Origin: Bimastos eiseni
Lineage: Eukaryota > Annelida > Clitellata > Crassiclitellata > Lumbricidae
Direction: 5' to 3'
Length of the DNA: 64,000 nt
Assembly: GCA_959347315.1 (NCBI GenBank)
Contig: OY365818.1
Coordinates: 130,001-194,000, forward strand
Shown here: positions 44,724 through 54,727 of the stretch, one piece after another
Layout of the letters: every line of letters begins with the position of its first letter
Numbering within the stretch: position 1 is the first letter of the stretch
Translations under genes and position numbers: made by a program
Notes under the pieces: generated by a model
What the model was told of the DNA's origin: nothing
Seen by the model: the letters and a program-made list of their open reading frames with translations, nothing else
Database searches by the model: none

Positions 44724-45527
44724 ACAGTGTTTGCCTCCGCCGTTGCGGGGTCACGCGCTGCCCCAGGCGGGCAGGTATGAAAAGTAAATAATAACATCAG
44801 CATCTAGTACGGTTCAGTGCGCAAGTGTGTGTGTATGTTTGTGCAGCGTCATATGACCGAAGGTGAGTGTTTACATAATGTCGTCGTCATATGACCCGTC
44901 TTGGTTATATGTAGGCCGCAGGTGAGTGTTTACACAATGCCGTCGTCATATGACCCGTCTTGGTTATATGTAGGCCATTATACGTATGTGGGCCCTTAGA
45001 GGTATGTAGGCCCTTGTCCAATGCAACAGTAGGTATGTGTGTATGTGTGTGTGTGTGTCTTTTTTACATTTACATCGAGTTATGTAGACTAGTGTCCGTT
45101 ATGGTGATAATGCAGATGAGTTTTTTGTATATATACTTATGTAGTTCTGACTCCCTATCAGTTTAAACAGTGTTATGCGTTTTTATATAATAGTATCAGT
45201 GTTTTTGTTAATGGTGACATGTCATATTTTACAGGTTCATCAAATAATGAATGTATGTAGGTCATACGAGCAGATAATATCTACATCAAACACAGTCAAT
45301 CTCACAGTTCAATCATTGTACGGCGTATTAGTCTGAGTAAAAAAGTTGTTGTTTCAGATACTGTCTCCTTCTGCAGTAGAGTGTTCGCTCAGGCACTGGC
45401 TATAGTTAGGCTGAGTTCGGAGGTGTAGAGGGTGCACTGGCACAGAGCGCGTCCTCCGCTGTGTCAGGAGACGGTGAGTATCTCCCTGCCCAGGTGGGAT
45501 TAGTAGGGTATATATTTTTTTGTGTTC

Positions 45528-45605
<78 letters not shown>

Positions 45606-45661
45606 AAAATTTTTTGTTGTTGTAAGGTTTAGGGTTAGTTTTTAAGGGTTAGGGTTAGTGT

Positions 45662-47494
45662 TTATTTTGACCGTGTTAGGATTTGTTTAAGAGTTCGTTG
45701 TTTTGTGTAGGCGGCTACAGTTCTATAATTTTTGAATTTTTCAGAGTTGGTTATTATTCTCCGCCATTCTCGGACTAAGTGTGTCGATATCGGACAGTAA
45801 GGTATTATTATAGGTAGAATTGGTTTGTTGTTGTCATTTATGTTTTTTTGAGTATAGTTTGTCCAGATATCATGTTTGGTTTTTCTTAGTAATCGTTTGT
45901 TGTATCCCCTTTTGCATAGTATTTTAAATAGTATATTGCATGTTTTATCGAAGTCTTCTTTAAAGGAGGATAGTCTTTTGAATCTTATTATTTGTGATTT
46001 TAGAATGCCCCTAGTGGTGTGTGGTGGGTGAAATGATGTAGTGTGTAGTAGTTGATGTGTGTCTGTGGCTTTGAAGAAGACCTTGGATTGTAGAGTCGTT
46101 TCTGTTAAGTTATTGTGCTTGAATATAGTAGTGTCTAGGAAATCGACGTGTTGTTCGCTTATAGTTAGGTTGACTTTTATGTTGGGTATGATTGAGTTTA
46201 GAAATAGTTCGTATTGTTTTAGTTCATCCAGGGTCCCGGTCCAAACAAAGAAGATATCATCTAAGAAACGGTAGAACAGCGATGGTTTTATATTGAACCC
46301 ATTCATGGCTCGATTATCGAAGTTGAGTAAGTATAAATTTGCTAGGTTGGGGGCGAAACTTTTGCCCATCGCTGTACCAAAAATTTGGAGAAATATTTCA
46401 TTGTTAAACTCGAAGTCATTATTTTTCATTGTTAGTTCAAGTAGTTTAATTATTTCATCGTCTGGTCTTCCAAGTCTTGGGTTAGCTTTGAATGTTTTTT
46501 TGACTACTGCGATGGTTCTGTTTATGTGCATATTAGTGTAAAGTGAAGTAATATCTCCTGTGACAAGTATACAGTTATGTGGGACTTTTTGATTTTTAAC
46601 TTTTTTTATAAAATCGTATGTGTCTTTGATGTAAGATGCGTGTTTATTAGCTAGCGGTTTTATGTAGTAGTCAATGTAGTCGCTTACTCGTCTGGATTCA
46701 GTCCCACAGTCCCCTACTATAGGTCGTCCGTCAGGCATGTCTGGTTTAGGCCATTTTTCGGTTGGTTTGTGTACTTTTGGTAGTAGGTAGAAGTATCTGT
46801 CATTGTCTGAGTGTTTAGCTTTGAGGTAAGTGAGTTGTTTATCAGATATTTTGTTTTTTATTCGTAATGTCTTTAGTGTTTCATTTATTCTATCGCATAA
46901 TTCGAATTTTCTTGTGTGTTCTATTTTTGTGTAGTACATGTTGTTGTTTAATTGTCTATATGCTTCGTGCAGGTAAGCTGTTTTATTCATGATGCAGGTA
47001 AGTCCGCCTTTATCTGCGGGTTTGATAATTATGTTTTCATTTCTTTTTAGGTTAATCATTGTTAGTTTTTGTTCTTTAGATAGGTTTTGTTTAATGTTTT
47101 TAGTGTAGTAGTAGGTTTCTTGTTTGAAATTGTCCATTGCTTTTGGGTATTTTTTAAGTATTTTCCCTGTTATTGTGTTTAGTTTTGCGATTGTTAATAA
47201 TGTGTCGTTTGATATTCTGTTATTTGGTGGTGTCCAGTCACTTTTATTTATGAATTTTGTTTTAAATTGTGTATTGTCAAATTTCTCTCTGTCGTTAAAG
47301 AAATCTTTGAGTTTCATGGATCTAATTAATTTGGTAAGGGATTCTGTTATTGTTGATGTGTGTAATTTGTTGTAGGTAGGTATAAAAGACAGTCCTAATT
47401 GTAGTAGTGTGTTATCTACCTCAGATAATGTGTAATTTGATAGATTTATTGTGTTATGTTCCAAATATCCGGGTGGATTTATATTATCTGTTAG
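45662..47494 (-). CDS. A6 ORF2, PLE reverse transcriptase
   Basis: Predicted protein identical to A2 ORF2; open from the heptamer at 47494-47500. Confidence 0.94.
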   Translation of the reverse strand, partial: LTDNINPPGYLEHNTINLSNYTLSEVDNTLLQLGLSFIPTYNKLHTSTITESLTKLIRSMKLKDFFNDREKFDNTQFKTKFINKSDWTPPNNRISNDTLLTIAKLNTITGKILKKYPKAMDNFKQETYYYTKNIKQNLSKEQKLTMINLKRNENIIIKPADKGGLTCIMNKTAYLHEAYRQLNNNMYYTKIEHTRKFELCDRINETLKTLRIKNKISDKQLTYLKAKHSDNDRYFYLLPKVHKPTEKWPKPDMPDGRPIVGDCGTESRRVSDYIDYYIKPLANKHASYIKDTYDFIKKVKNQKVPHNCILVTGDITSLYTNMHINRTIAVVKKTFKANPRLGRPDDEIIKLLELTMKNNDFEFNNEIFLQIFGTAMGKSFAPNLANLYLLNFDNRAMNGFNIKPSLFYRFLDDIFFVWTGTLDELKQYELFLNSIIPNIKVNLTISEQHVDFLDTTIFKHNNLTETTLQSKVFFKATDTHQLLHTTSFHPPHTTRGILKSQIIRFKRLSSFKEDFDKTCNILFKILCKRGYNKRLLRKTKHDIWTNYTQKNINDNNKPILPIIIPYCPISTHLVREWRRIITNSEKFKNYRTVAAYTKQRTLKQILTRSK

Positions 47495-49185
47495 TTTTTT
47501 GAGTTAGTGTTTCCCAGGGCAGAGAGCATACTCACCATGATCTTCTTCCGTGTTTCTCCTGTGTAGTGGATCATGTCTGGTCCAGCTTTGACTTCTGTAG
47601 TGTCGATCGGATGTAGGTAGGACGGTGCGAACAGTCGTTCCAGCATGGTGTTAATCTCGGTGAGGGAGCGTATGTCTTCCTTCGGGAGCTGTGGATTAAT
47701 GGCCACACCCGTCACCATGTGTGTGATGTGCTTCATTCGGCACAATTCTTTCAAAACTCTGGCTTCTAGTGTTGTTTGTTTTAGGTCATGCTGGCGGTGG
47801 TTGATGCCACATGATATGATGACTCGGAGGTTCTTAGGGGCGTCAGGTAGAGTACTTATTGCCTCCATCATGTGGTGGAAGTGTGCCCCAGGTACGGAGT
47901 CTACTTGCCATCCTTCAGGTAAGTCTTCTTCCTTGGTCCTGGACAGGTTTGAGTCTCCTATTATTAAGTGGGTCGTCTGAGCTGGTGCTCTGAGGGTGAT
48001 TTGTTGCTTGTCGTAGTGGATTGTTATTCTGTTTTGTCGTCGTTGTTGTAGGGCCGGTTCGGTTGAGGTTGTTGGTTGTCTTCGTGTGGCTGGTTCCTCG
48101 GAGGTAGACGGTTCTACGGAGGTTGAGGGTCGAACAACTTCCGCCCAGGTAGGTGTCGGAGATGGTTGTTGGAGCCCTTCTTCGTCCATCCGTTCAGGTA
48201 GGTCTTCGATCGGTAGTATTGCATATTGGTTTGTGGTAAAGGTTGGTGAAGGTGTGTTGTTCGTCTTTCTTTTCTTCGGGTTCTTTGGTGTGGCCCATTG
48301 TGTTGTTCGTTCTGTTTGTCTTTCTGGTTGTCTTTCTCTGTTTCTACCGATGTTCTGTGCAATTTGTTCTATTTGTTCTTGTAGGTTGTCCATCCTCTTG
48401 CCGATCCCCTTCTTCAAATGCTTGTAGGTTATCTCGATCGCTCTGTCCTTGTCAGTGGGATCGAGCTCCGACAGGTTGCGGTCGGTCGTCGAACGTCTCT
48501 CTTCGAGGTGTTGTACCACCCGTTGTCGCAGTCGTTCCCCCGTGGTGGTGAGTATGCTCCTGAGGTCCCTGCGAAGGGCTTCAGTCGTGTCCGGCGGTGT
48601 TATACTGTCAGCGAAGGTGAGTAGTTCTTTGTTCAGTGAGGGAGGAAGTGTGTCCCAGTTCTTGGTATGGTATTGTATCTGGATCGATCGGAACAGCCAT
48701 TTGAACATATTCTGGAAATCCGGATTGTTCGAGATGGGGCCCTGGCTGAAGTGCACGTTCCGCCGAGGTTGTTGTTGTGTATCCGTCCTAGGTTGGTGAT
48801 GTTGTCTGTTGTTGTAGTTGTGTCTGTTGTTTCCGTTGTAAGCGTTGTTGTTTCTGTTGTTGCTGTTGTTGCGGTGCTGCGTGTAGTTGTTGTATCTGTT
48901 GTTGTTGTAGTAGTTGTTGTGTCTGTTGTAGCTGTTGTTTCCGTTGCTGTAGCTCCGATTACGTGTACCGTACACCCGTCCGTTGTTGCTATTGGTCCGG
49001 TGGTGGGAGCTGTTGCTCCTGTTCCGGTAGCGAGGCTGTCCCGGTCTCCCTCCGGTCCTCGGTTGTTGTTCTCTACTCTGGAACCGTCTGTTCCCTTCAC
49101 GCGTCTGACCCTGATAAGGGCCGTGGTCCTCGCGTCGGTAAGGGGTCCTACCCCTGTCTCCGCGATGTTCACGATACTCTGGCAT
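47491..49185 (-). CDS. A6 ORF1, Gag-like/SGNH-like protein
   Basis: 564 aa from the ATG at 49185; predicted protein identical to A2 ORF1. Confidence 0.85.
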   Translation of the reverse strand: MPEYREHRGDRGRTPYRREDHGPYQGQTREGNRRFQSREQQPRTGGRPGQPRYRNRSNSSHHRTNSNNGRVYGTRNRSYSNGNNSYNRHNNYYNNNRYNNYTQHRNNSNNRNNNAYNGNNRHNYNNRQHHQPRTDTQQQPRRNVHFSQGPISNNPDFQNMFKWLFRSIQIQYHTKNWDTLPPSLNKELLTFADSITPPDTTEALRRDLRSILTTTGERLRQRVVQHLEERRSTTDRNLSELDPTDKDRAIEITYKHLKKGIGKRMDNLQEQIEQIAQNIGRNRERQPERQTERTTQWATPKNPKKRKTNNTPSPTFTTNQYAILPIEDLPERMDEEGLQQPSPTPTWAEVVRPSTSVEPSTSEEPATRRQPTTSTEPALQQRRQNRITIHYDKQQITLRAPAQTTHLIIGDSNLSRTKEEDLPEGWQVDSVPGAHFHHMMEAISTLPDAPKNLRVIISCGINHRQHDLKQTTLEARVLKELCRMKHITHMVTGVAINPQLPKEDIRSLTEINTMLERLFAPSYLHPIDTTEVKAGPDMIHYTGETRKKIMVSMLSALGNTNSKN

Positions 49186-49250
49186 GATTAAATAGAAGGA
49201 GAGAAGACTCGAATCTTCGTCTAACAATCTTTATTTAATCAAAAACTTAA

Positions 49251-49299
49251 TTCTCACGATTCAACGTTTCGGCGATATAGCCTTCATCAGGAATGAGAA
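49251..49299 (-). ncRNA. Type I hammerhead ribozyme (A6)
   Basis: Identical to the A1 ribozyme. Confidence 0.88.
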
Positions 49300-49318
49300 A
49301 CCAGAGTAAATCTATCGC

Positions 49319-49329
49319 TTATATACTGT
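49319..49329 (-). promoter_or_regulatory. TATA-like box (A6)
   Basis: ACAGTATATAA, 20 nt upstream of the A6 ribozyme. Confidence 0.58.
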
Positions 49330-50133
49330 ACAGTGTTTGCCTCCGCCGTTGCGGGGTCACGCGCTGCCCCAGGCGGGCAGGTATGAAAAGTAAATAATAA
49401 CATCAGCATCTAGTACGGTTCAGTGCGCAAGTGTGTGTGTATGTTTGTGCAGCGTCATATGACCGAAGGTGAGTGTTTACATAATGTCGTCGTCATATGA
49501 CCCGTCTTGGTTATATGTAGGCCGCAGGTGAGTGTTTACACAATGCCGTCGTCATATGACCCGTCTTGGTTATATGTAGGCCATTATACGTATGTGGGCC
49601 CTTAGAGGTATGTAGGCCCTTGTCCAATGCAACAGTAGGTATGTGTGTATGTGTGTGTGTGTGTCTTTTTTACATTTACATCGAGTTATGTAGACTAGTG
49701 TCCGTTATGGTGATAATGCAGATGAGTTTTTTGTATATATACTTATGTAGTTCTGACTCCCTATCAGTTTAAACAGTGTTATGCGTTTTTATATAATAGT
49801 ATCAGTGTTTTTGTTAATGGTGACATGTCATATTTTACAGGTTCATCAAATAATGAATGTATGTAGGTCATACGAGCAGATAATATCTACATCAAACACA
49901 GTCAATCTCACAGTTCAATCATTGTACGGCGTATTAGTCTGAGTAAAAAAGTTGTTGTTTCAGATACTGTCTCCTTCTGCAGTAGAGTGTTCGCTCAGGC
50001 ACTGGCTATAGTTAGGCTGAGTTCGGAGGTGTAGAGGGTGCACTGGCACAGAGCGCGTCCTCCGCTGTGTCAGGAGACGGTGAGTATCTCCCTGCCCAGG
50101 TGGGATTAGTAGGGTATATATTTTTTTGTGTTC

Positions 50134-50201
<68 letters not shown>

Positions 50202-50257
50202 AAAATTTTTTGTTGTTGTAAGGTTTAGGGTTAGTTTTTAAGGGTTAGGGTTAGTGT

Positions 50258-52090
50258 TTATTTTGACCGTGTTAGGATTTGTTTAAGAGTTCGTTGTTTT
50301 GTGTAGGCGGCTACAGTTCTATAATTTTTGAATTTTTCAGAGTTGGTTATTATTCTCCGCCATTCTCGGACTAAGTGTGTCGATATCGGACAGTAAGGTA
50401 TTATTATAGGTAGAATTGGTTTGTTGTTGTCATTTATGTTTTTTTGAGTATAGTTTGTCCAGATATCATGTTTGGTTTTTCTTAGTAATCGTTTGTTGTA
50501 TCCCCTTTTGCATAGTATTTTAAATAGTATATTGCATGTTTTATCGAAGTCTTCTTTAAAGGAGGATAGTCTTTTGAATCTTATTATTTGTGATTTTAGA
50601 ATGCCCCTAGTGGTGTGTGGTGGGTGAAATGATGTAGTGTGTAGTAGTTGATGTGTGTCTGTGGCTTTGAAGAAGACCTTGGATTGTAGAGTCGTTTCTG
50701 TTAAGTTATTGTGCTTGAATATAGTAGTGTCTAGGAAATCGACGTGTTGTTCGCTTATAGTTAGGTTGACTTTTATGTTGGGTATGATTGAGTTTAGAAA
50801 TAGTTCGTATTGTTTTAGTTCATCCAGGGTCCCGGTCCAAACAAAGAAGATATCATCTAAGAAACGGTAGAACAGCGATGGTTTTATATTGAACCCATTC
50901 ATGGCTCGATTATCGAAGTTGAGTAAGTATAAATTTGCTAGGTTGGGGGCGAAACTTTTGCCCATCGCTGTACCAAAAATTTGGAGAAATATTTCATTGT
51001 TAAACTCGAAGTCATTATTTTTCATTGTTAGTTCAAGTAGTTTAATTATTTCATCGTCTGGTCTTCCAAGTCTTGGGTTAGCTTTGAATGTTTTTTTGAC
51101 TACTGCGATGGTTCTGTTTATGTGCATATTAGTGTAAAGTGAAGTAATATCTCCTGTGACAAGTATACAGTTATGTGGGACTTTTTGATTTTTAACTTTT
51201 TTTATAAAATCGTATGTGTCTTTGATGTAAGATGCGTGTTTATTAGCTAGCGGTTTTATGTAGTAGTCAATGTAGTCGCTTACTCGTCTGGATTCAGTCC
51301 CACAGTCCCCTACTATAGGTCGTCCGTCAGGCATGTCTGGTTTAGGCCATTTTTCGGTTGGTTTGTGTACTTTTGGTAGTAGGTAGAAGTATCTGTCATT
51401 GTCTGAGTGTTTAGCTTTGAGGTAAGTGAGTTGTTTATCAGATATTTTGTTTTTTATTCGTAATGTCTTTAGTGTTTCATTTATTCTATCGCATAATTCG
51501 AATTTTCTTGTGTGTTCTATTTTTGTGTAGTACATGTTGTTGTTTAATTGTCTATATGCTTCGTGCAGGTAAGCTGTTTTATTCATGATGCAGGTAAGTC
51601 CGCCTTTATCTGCGGGTTTGATAATTATGTTTTCATTTCTTTTTAGGTTAATCATTGTTAGTTTTTGTTCTTTAGATAGGTTTTGTTTAATGTTTTTAGT
51701 GTAGTAGTAGGTTTCTTGTTTGAAATTGTCCATTGCTTTTGGGTATTTTTTAAGTATTTTCCCTGTTATTGTGTTTAGTTTTGCGATTGTTAATAATGTG
51801 TCGTTTGATATTCTGTTATTTGGTGGTGTCCAGTCACTTTTATTTATGAATTTTGTTTTAAATTGTGTATTGTCAAATTTCTCTCTGTCGTTAAAGAAAT
51901 CTTTGAGTTTCATGGATCTAATTAATTTGGTAAGGGATTCTGTTATTGTTGATGTGTGTAATTTGTTGTAGGTAGGTATAAAAGACAGTCCTAATTGTAG
52001 TAGTGTGTTATCTACCTCAGATAATGTGTAATTTGATAGATTTATTGTGTTATGTTCCAAATATCCGGGTGGATTTATATTATCTGTTAG
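50258..52090 (-). CDS. A7 ORF2, PLE reverse transcriptase
   Basis: Predicted protein identical to A2 ORF2; open from the heptamer at 52090-52096. Confidence 0.94.
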   Translation of the reverse strand, partial: LTDNINPPGYLEHNTINLSNYTLSEVDNTLLQLGLSFIPTYNKLHTSTITESLTKLIRSMKLKDFFNDREKFDNTQFKTKFINKSDWTPPNNRISNDTLLTIAKLNTITGKILKKYPKAMDNFKQETYYYTKNIKQNLSKEQKLTMINLKRNENIIIKPADKGGLTCIMNKTAYLHEAYRQLNNNMYYTKIEHTRKFELCDRINETLKTLRIKNKISDKQLTYLKAKHSDNDRYFYLLPKVHKPTEKWPKPDMPDGRPIVGDCGTESRRVSDYIDYYIKPLANKHASYIKDTYDFIKKVKNQKVPHNCILVTGDITSLYTNMHINRTIAVVKKTFKANPRLGRPDDEIIKLLELTMKNNDFEFNNEIFLQIFGTAMGKSFAPNLANLYLLNFDNRAMNGFNIKPSLFYRFLDDIFFVWTGTLDELKQYELFLNSIIPNIKVNLTISEQHVDFLDTTIFKHNNLTETTLQSKVFFKATDTHQLLHTTSFHPPHTTRGILKSQIIRFKRLSSFKEDFDKTCNILFKILCKRGYNKRLLRKTKHDIWTNYTQKNINDNNKPILPIIIPYCPISTHLVREWRRIITNSEKFKNYRTVAAYTKQRTLKQILTRSK

Positions 52091-53781
52091 TTTTTTGAGT
52101 TAGTGTTTCCCAGGGCAGAGAGCATACTCACCATGATCTTCTTCCGTGTTTCTCCTGTGTAGTGGATCATGTCTGGTCCAGCTTTGACTTCTGTAGTGTC
52201 GATCGGATGTAGGTAGGACGGTGCGAACAGTCGTTCCAGCATGGTGTTAATCTCGGTGAGGGAGCGTATGTCTTCCTTCGGGAGCTGTGGATTAATGGCC
52301 ACACCCGTCACCATGTGTGTGATGTGCTTCATTCGGCACAATTCTTTCAAAACTCTGGCTTCTAGTGTTGTTTGTTTTAGGTCATGCTGGCGGTGGTTGA
52401 TGCCACATGATATGATGACTCGGAGGTTCTTAGGGGCGTCAGGTAGAGTACTTATTGCCTCCATCATGTGGTGGAAGTGTGCCCCAGGTACGGAGTCTAC
52501 TTGCCATCCTTCAGGTAAGTCTTCTTCCTTGGTCCTGGACAGGTTTGAGTCTCCTATTATTAAGTGGGTCGTCTGAGCTGGTGCTCTGAGGGTGATTTGT
52601 TGCTTGTCGTAGTGGATTGTTATTCTGTTTTGTCGTCGTTGTTGTAGGGCCGGTTCGGTTGAGGTTGTTGGTTGTCTTCGTGTGGCTGGTTCCTCGGAGG
52701 TAGACGGTTCTACGGAGGTTGAGGGTCGAACAACTTCCGCCCAGGTAGGTGTCGGAGATGGTTGTTGGAGCCCTTCTTCGTCCATCCGTTCAGGTAGGTC
52801 TTCGATCGGTAGTATTGCATATTGGTTTGTGGTAAAGGTTGGTGAAGGTGTGTTGTTCGTCTTTCTTTTCTTCGGGTTCTTTGGTGTGGCCCATTGTGTT
52901 GTTCGTTCTGTTTGTCTTTCTGGTTGTCTTTCTCTGTTTCTACCGATGTTCTGTGCAATTTGTTCTATTTGTTCTTGTAGGTTGTCCATCCTCTTGCCGA
53001 TCCCCTTCTTCAAATGCTTGTAGGTTATCTCGATCGCTCTGTCCTTGTCAGTGGGATCGAGCTCCGACAGGTTGCGGTCGGTCGTCGAACGTCTCTCTTC
53101 GAGGTGTTGTACCACCCGTTGTCGCAGTCGTTCCCCCGTGGTGGTGAGTATGCTCCTGAGGTCCCTGCGAAGGGCTTCAGTCGTGTCCGGCGGTGTTATA
53201 CTGTCAGCGAAGGTGAGTAGTTCTTTGTTCAGTGAGGGAGGAAGTGTGTCCCAGTTCTTGGTATGGTATTGTATCTGGATCGATCGGAACAGCCATTTGA
53301 ACATATTCTGGAAATCCGGATTGTTCGAGGTGGGGCCCTGGCTGAAGTGCACGTTCCGCCGAGGTTGTTGTTGTGTATCCGTCCTAGGTTGGTGATGTTG
53401 TCTGTTGTTGTAGTTGTGTCTGTTGTTTCCGTTGTAAGCGTTGTTGTTTCTGTTGTTGCTGTTGTTGCGGTGCTGCGTGTAGTTGTTGTATCTGTTGTTG
53501 TTGTAGTAGTTGTTGTGTCTGTTGTAGCTGTTGTTTCCGTTGCTGTAGCTCCGATTACGTGTACCGTACACCCGTCCGTTGTTGCTATTGGTCCGGTGGT
53601 GGGAGCTGTTGCTCCTGTTCCGGTAGCGAGGCTGTCCCGGTCTCCCTCCGGTCCTCGGTTGTTGTTCTCTACTCTGGAACCGTCTGTTCCCTTCACGCGT
53701 CTGACCCTGATAAGGGCCGTGGTCCTCGCGTCGGTAAGGGGTCCTACCCCTGTCTCCGCGATGTTCACGATACTCTGGCAT
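52087..53781 (-). CDS. A7 ORF1, Gag-like/SGNH-like protein
   Basis: 564 aa from the ATG at 53781. Differs from the other copies by Ile to Thr in the GPISNNPDF segment just before the shared helical region. SGNH-like blocks are unchanged. Confidence 0.85.
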   Translation of the reverse strand: MPEYREHRGDRGRTPYRREDHGPYQGQTREGNRRFQSREQQPRTGGRPGQPRYRNRSNSSHHRTNSNNGRVYGTRNRSYSNGNNSYNRHNNYYNNNRYNNYTQHRNNSNNRNNNAYNGNNRHNYNNRQHHQPRTDTQQQPRRNVHFSQGPTSNNPDFQNMFKWLFRSIQIQYHTKNWDTLPPSLNKELLTFADSITPPDTTEALRRDLRSILTTTGERLRQRVVQHLEERRSTTDRNLSELDPTDKDRAIEITYKHLKKGIGKRMDNLQEQIEQIAQNIGRNRERQPERQTERTTQWATPKNPKKRKTNNTPSPTFTTNQYAILPIEDLPERMDEEGLQQPSPTPTWAEVVRPSTSVEPSTSEEPATRRQPTTSTEPALQQRRQNRITIHYDKQQITLRAPAQTTHLIIGDSNLSRTKEEDLPEGWQVDSVPGAHFHHMMEAISTLPDAPKNLRVIISCGINHRQHDLKQTTLEARVLKELCRMKHITHMVTGVAINPQLPKEDIRSLTEINTMLERLFAPSYLHPIDTTEVKAGPDMIHYTGETRKKIMVSMLSALGNTNSKN

Positions 53782-53846
53782 GATTAAATAGAAGGAGAGA
53801 AGACTCGAATCTTCGTCTAACAATCTTTATTTAATCAAAAACTTAA

Positions 53847-53895
53847 TTCTCACGATTCAACGTTTCGGCGATATAGCCTTCATCAGGAATGAGAA
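53847..53895 (-). ncRNA. Type I hammerhead ribozyme (A7)
   Basis: Identical to the A1 ribozyme. Confidence 0.88.
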
Positions 53896-53914
53896 ACCAG
53901 AGTAAATCTATCGC

Positions 53915-53925
53915 TTATATACTGT
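53915..53925 (-). promoter_or_regulatory. TATA-like box (A7)
   Basis: ACAGTATATAA, 20 nt upstream of the A7 ribozyme; the promoter nearest the chromosome end. Confidence 0.58.
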
Positions 53926-54612
53926 ACAGTGTTTGCCTCCGCCGTTGCGGGGTCACGCGCTGCCCCAGGCGGGCAGGTATGAAAAGTAAATAATAACATC
54001 AGCATCTAGTACGGTTCAGTGCGCAAGTGTGTGTGTATGTTTGTGCAGCGTCATATGACCGAAGGTGAGTGTTTACATAATGTCGTCGTCATATGACCCG
54101 TCTTGGTTATATGTAGGCCGCAGGTGAGTGTTTACACAATGCCGTCGTCATATGACCCGTCTTGGTTATATGTAGGCCATTATACGTATGTGGGCCCTTA
54201 GAGGTATGTAGGCCCTTGTCCAATGCAACAGTAGGTATGTGTGTATGTGTGTGTGTGTGTCTTTTTTACATTTACATCGAGTTATGTAGACTAGTGTCCG
54301 TTATGGTGATAATGCAGATGAGTTTTTTGTATATATACTTATGTAGTTCTGACTCCCTATCAGTTTAAACAGTGTTATGCGTTTTTATATAATAGTATCA
54401 GTGTTTTTGTTAATGGTGACATGTCATATTTTACAGGTTCATCAAATAATGAATGTATGTAGGTCATACGAGCAGATAATATCTACATCAAACACAGTCA
54501 ATCTCACAGTTCAATCATTGTACGGCGTATTAGTCTGAGTAAAAAAGTTGTTGTTTCAGATACTGTCTCCTTCTGCAGTAGAGTGTTCGCTCAGGCACTG
54601 GCTATAGTTAGG

Positions 54613-54685
54613 CTGAGTTCGGAGGTGTAGAGGGTGCACTGGCACAGAGCGCGTCCTCCGCTGTGTCAGGAGACGGTGAGTATCT
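54613..54685 (-). mobile_element. A8, 73 bp 3' stub of family A
   Basis: Contains only the 3'-terminal stem-loop and adjoining bases, identical to other copies up to GAGTATCT, where the distal TTAGGG array takes over. It looks like an addition that aborted, or was eroded, and was then healed by telomerase. Confidence 0.93.
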
Positions 54686-54686
54686 G

Positions 54687-54727
<41 letters not shown>

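Larger units (their letters stand above)
40806..45410 (-). mobile_element. Penelope-like element A5 (complete)
   Basis: The 3' UTR T run is duplicated: 19 T, GTGTTCG, then 43 T (40924-40992). The second run equals that of A4. All other parts match A2. Confidence 0.95.
45411..50016 (-). mobile_element. Penelope-like element A6 (complete)
   Basis: Longest T run of the family, 69 nt (45529-45597). Otherwise matches A2. Confidence 0.95.
50017..54612 (-). mobile_element. Penelope-like element A7 (complete)
   Basis: T run of 59 nt (50135-50193). A single base change at 53330 gives one amino-acid difference in ORF1. This is the last full element before the chromosome end. Confidence 0.95.

Noticed and set aside
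3914..54685. CRISPR-like or satellite array
   Set aside because: The long-period repeats are full retroelement units with ORFs, not short repeats with spacers.
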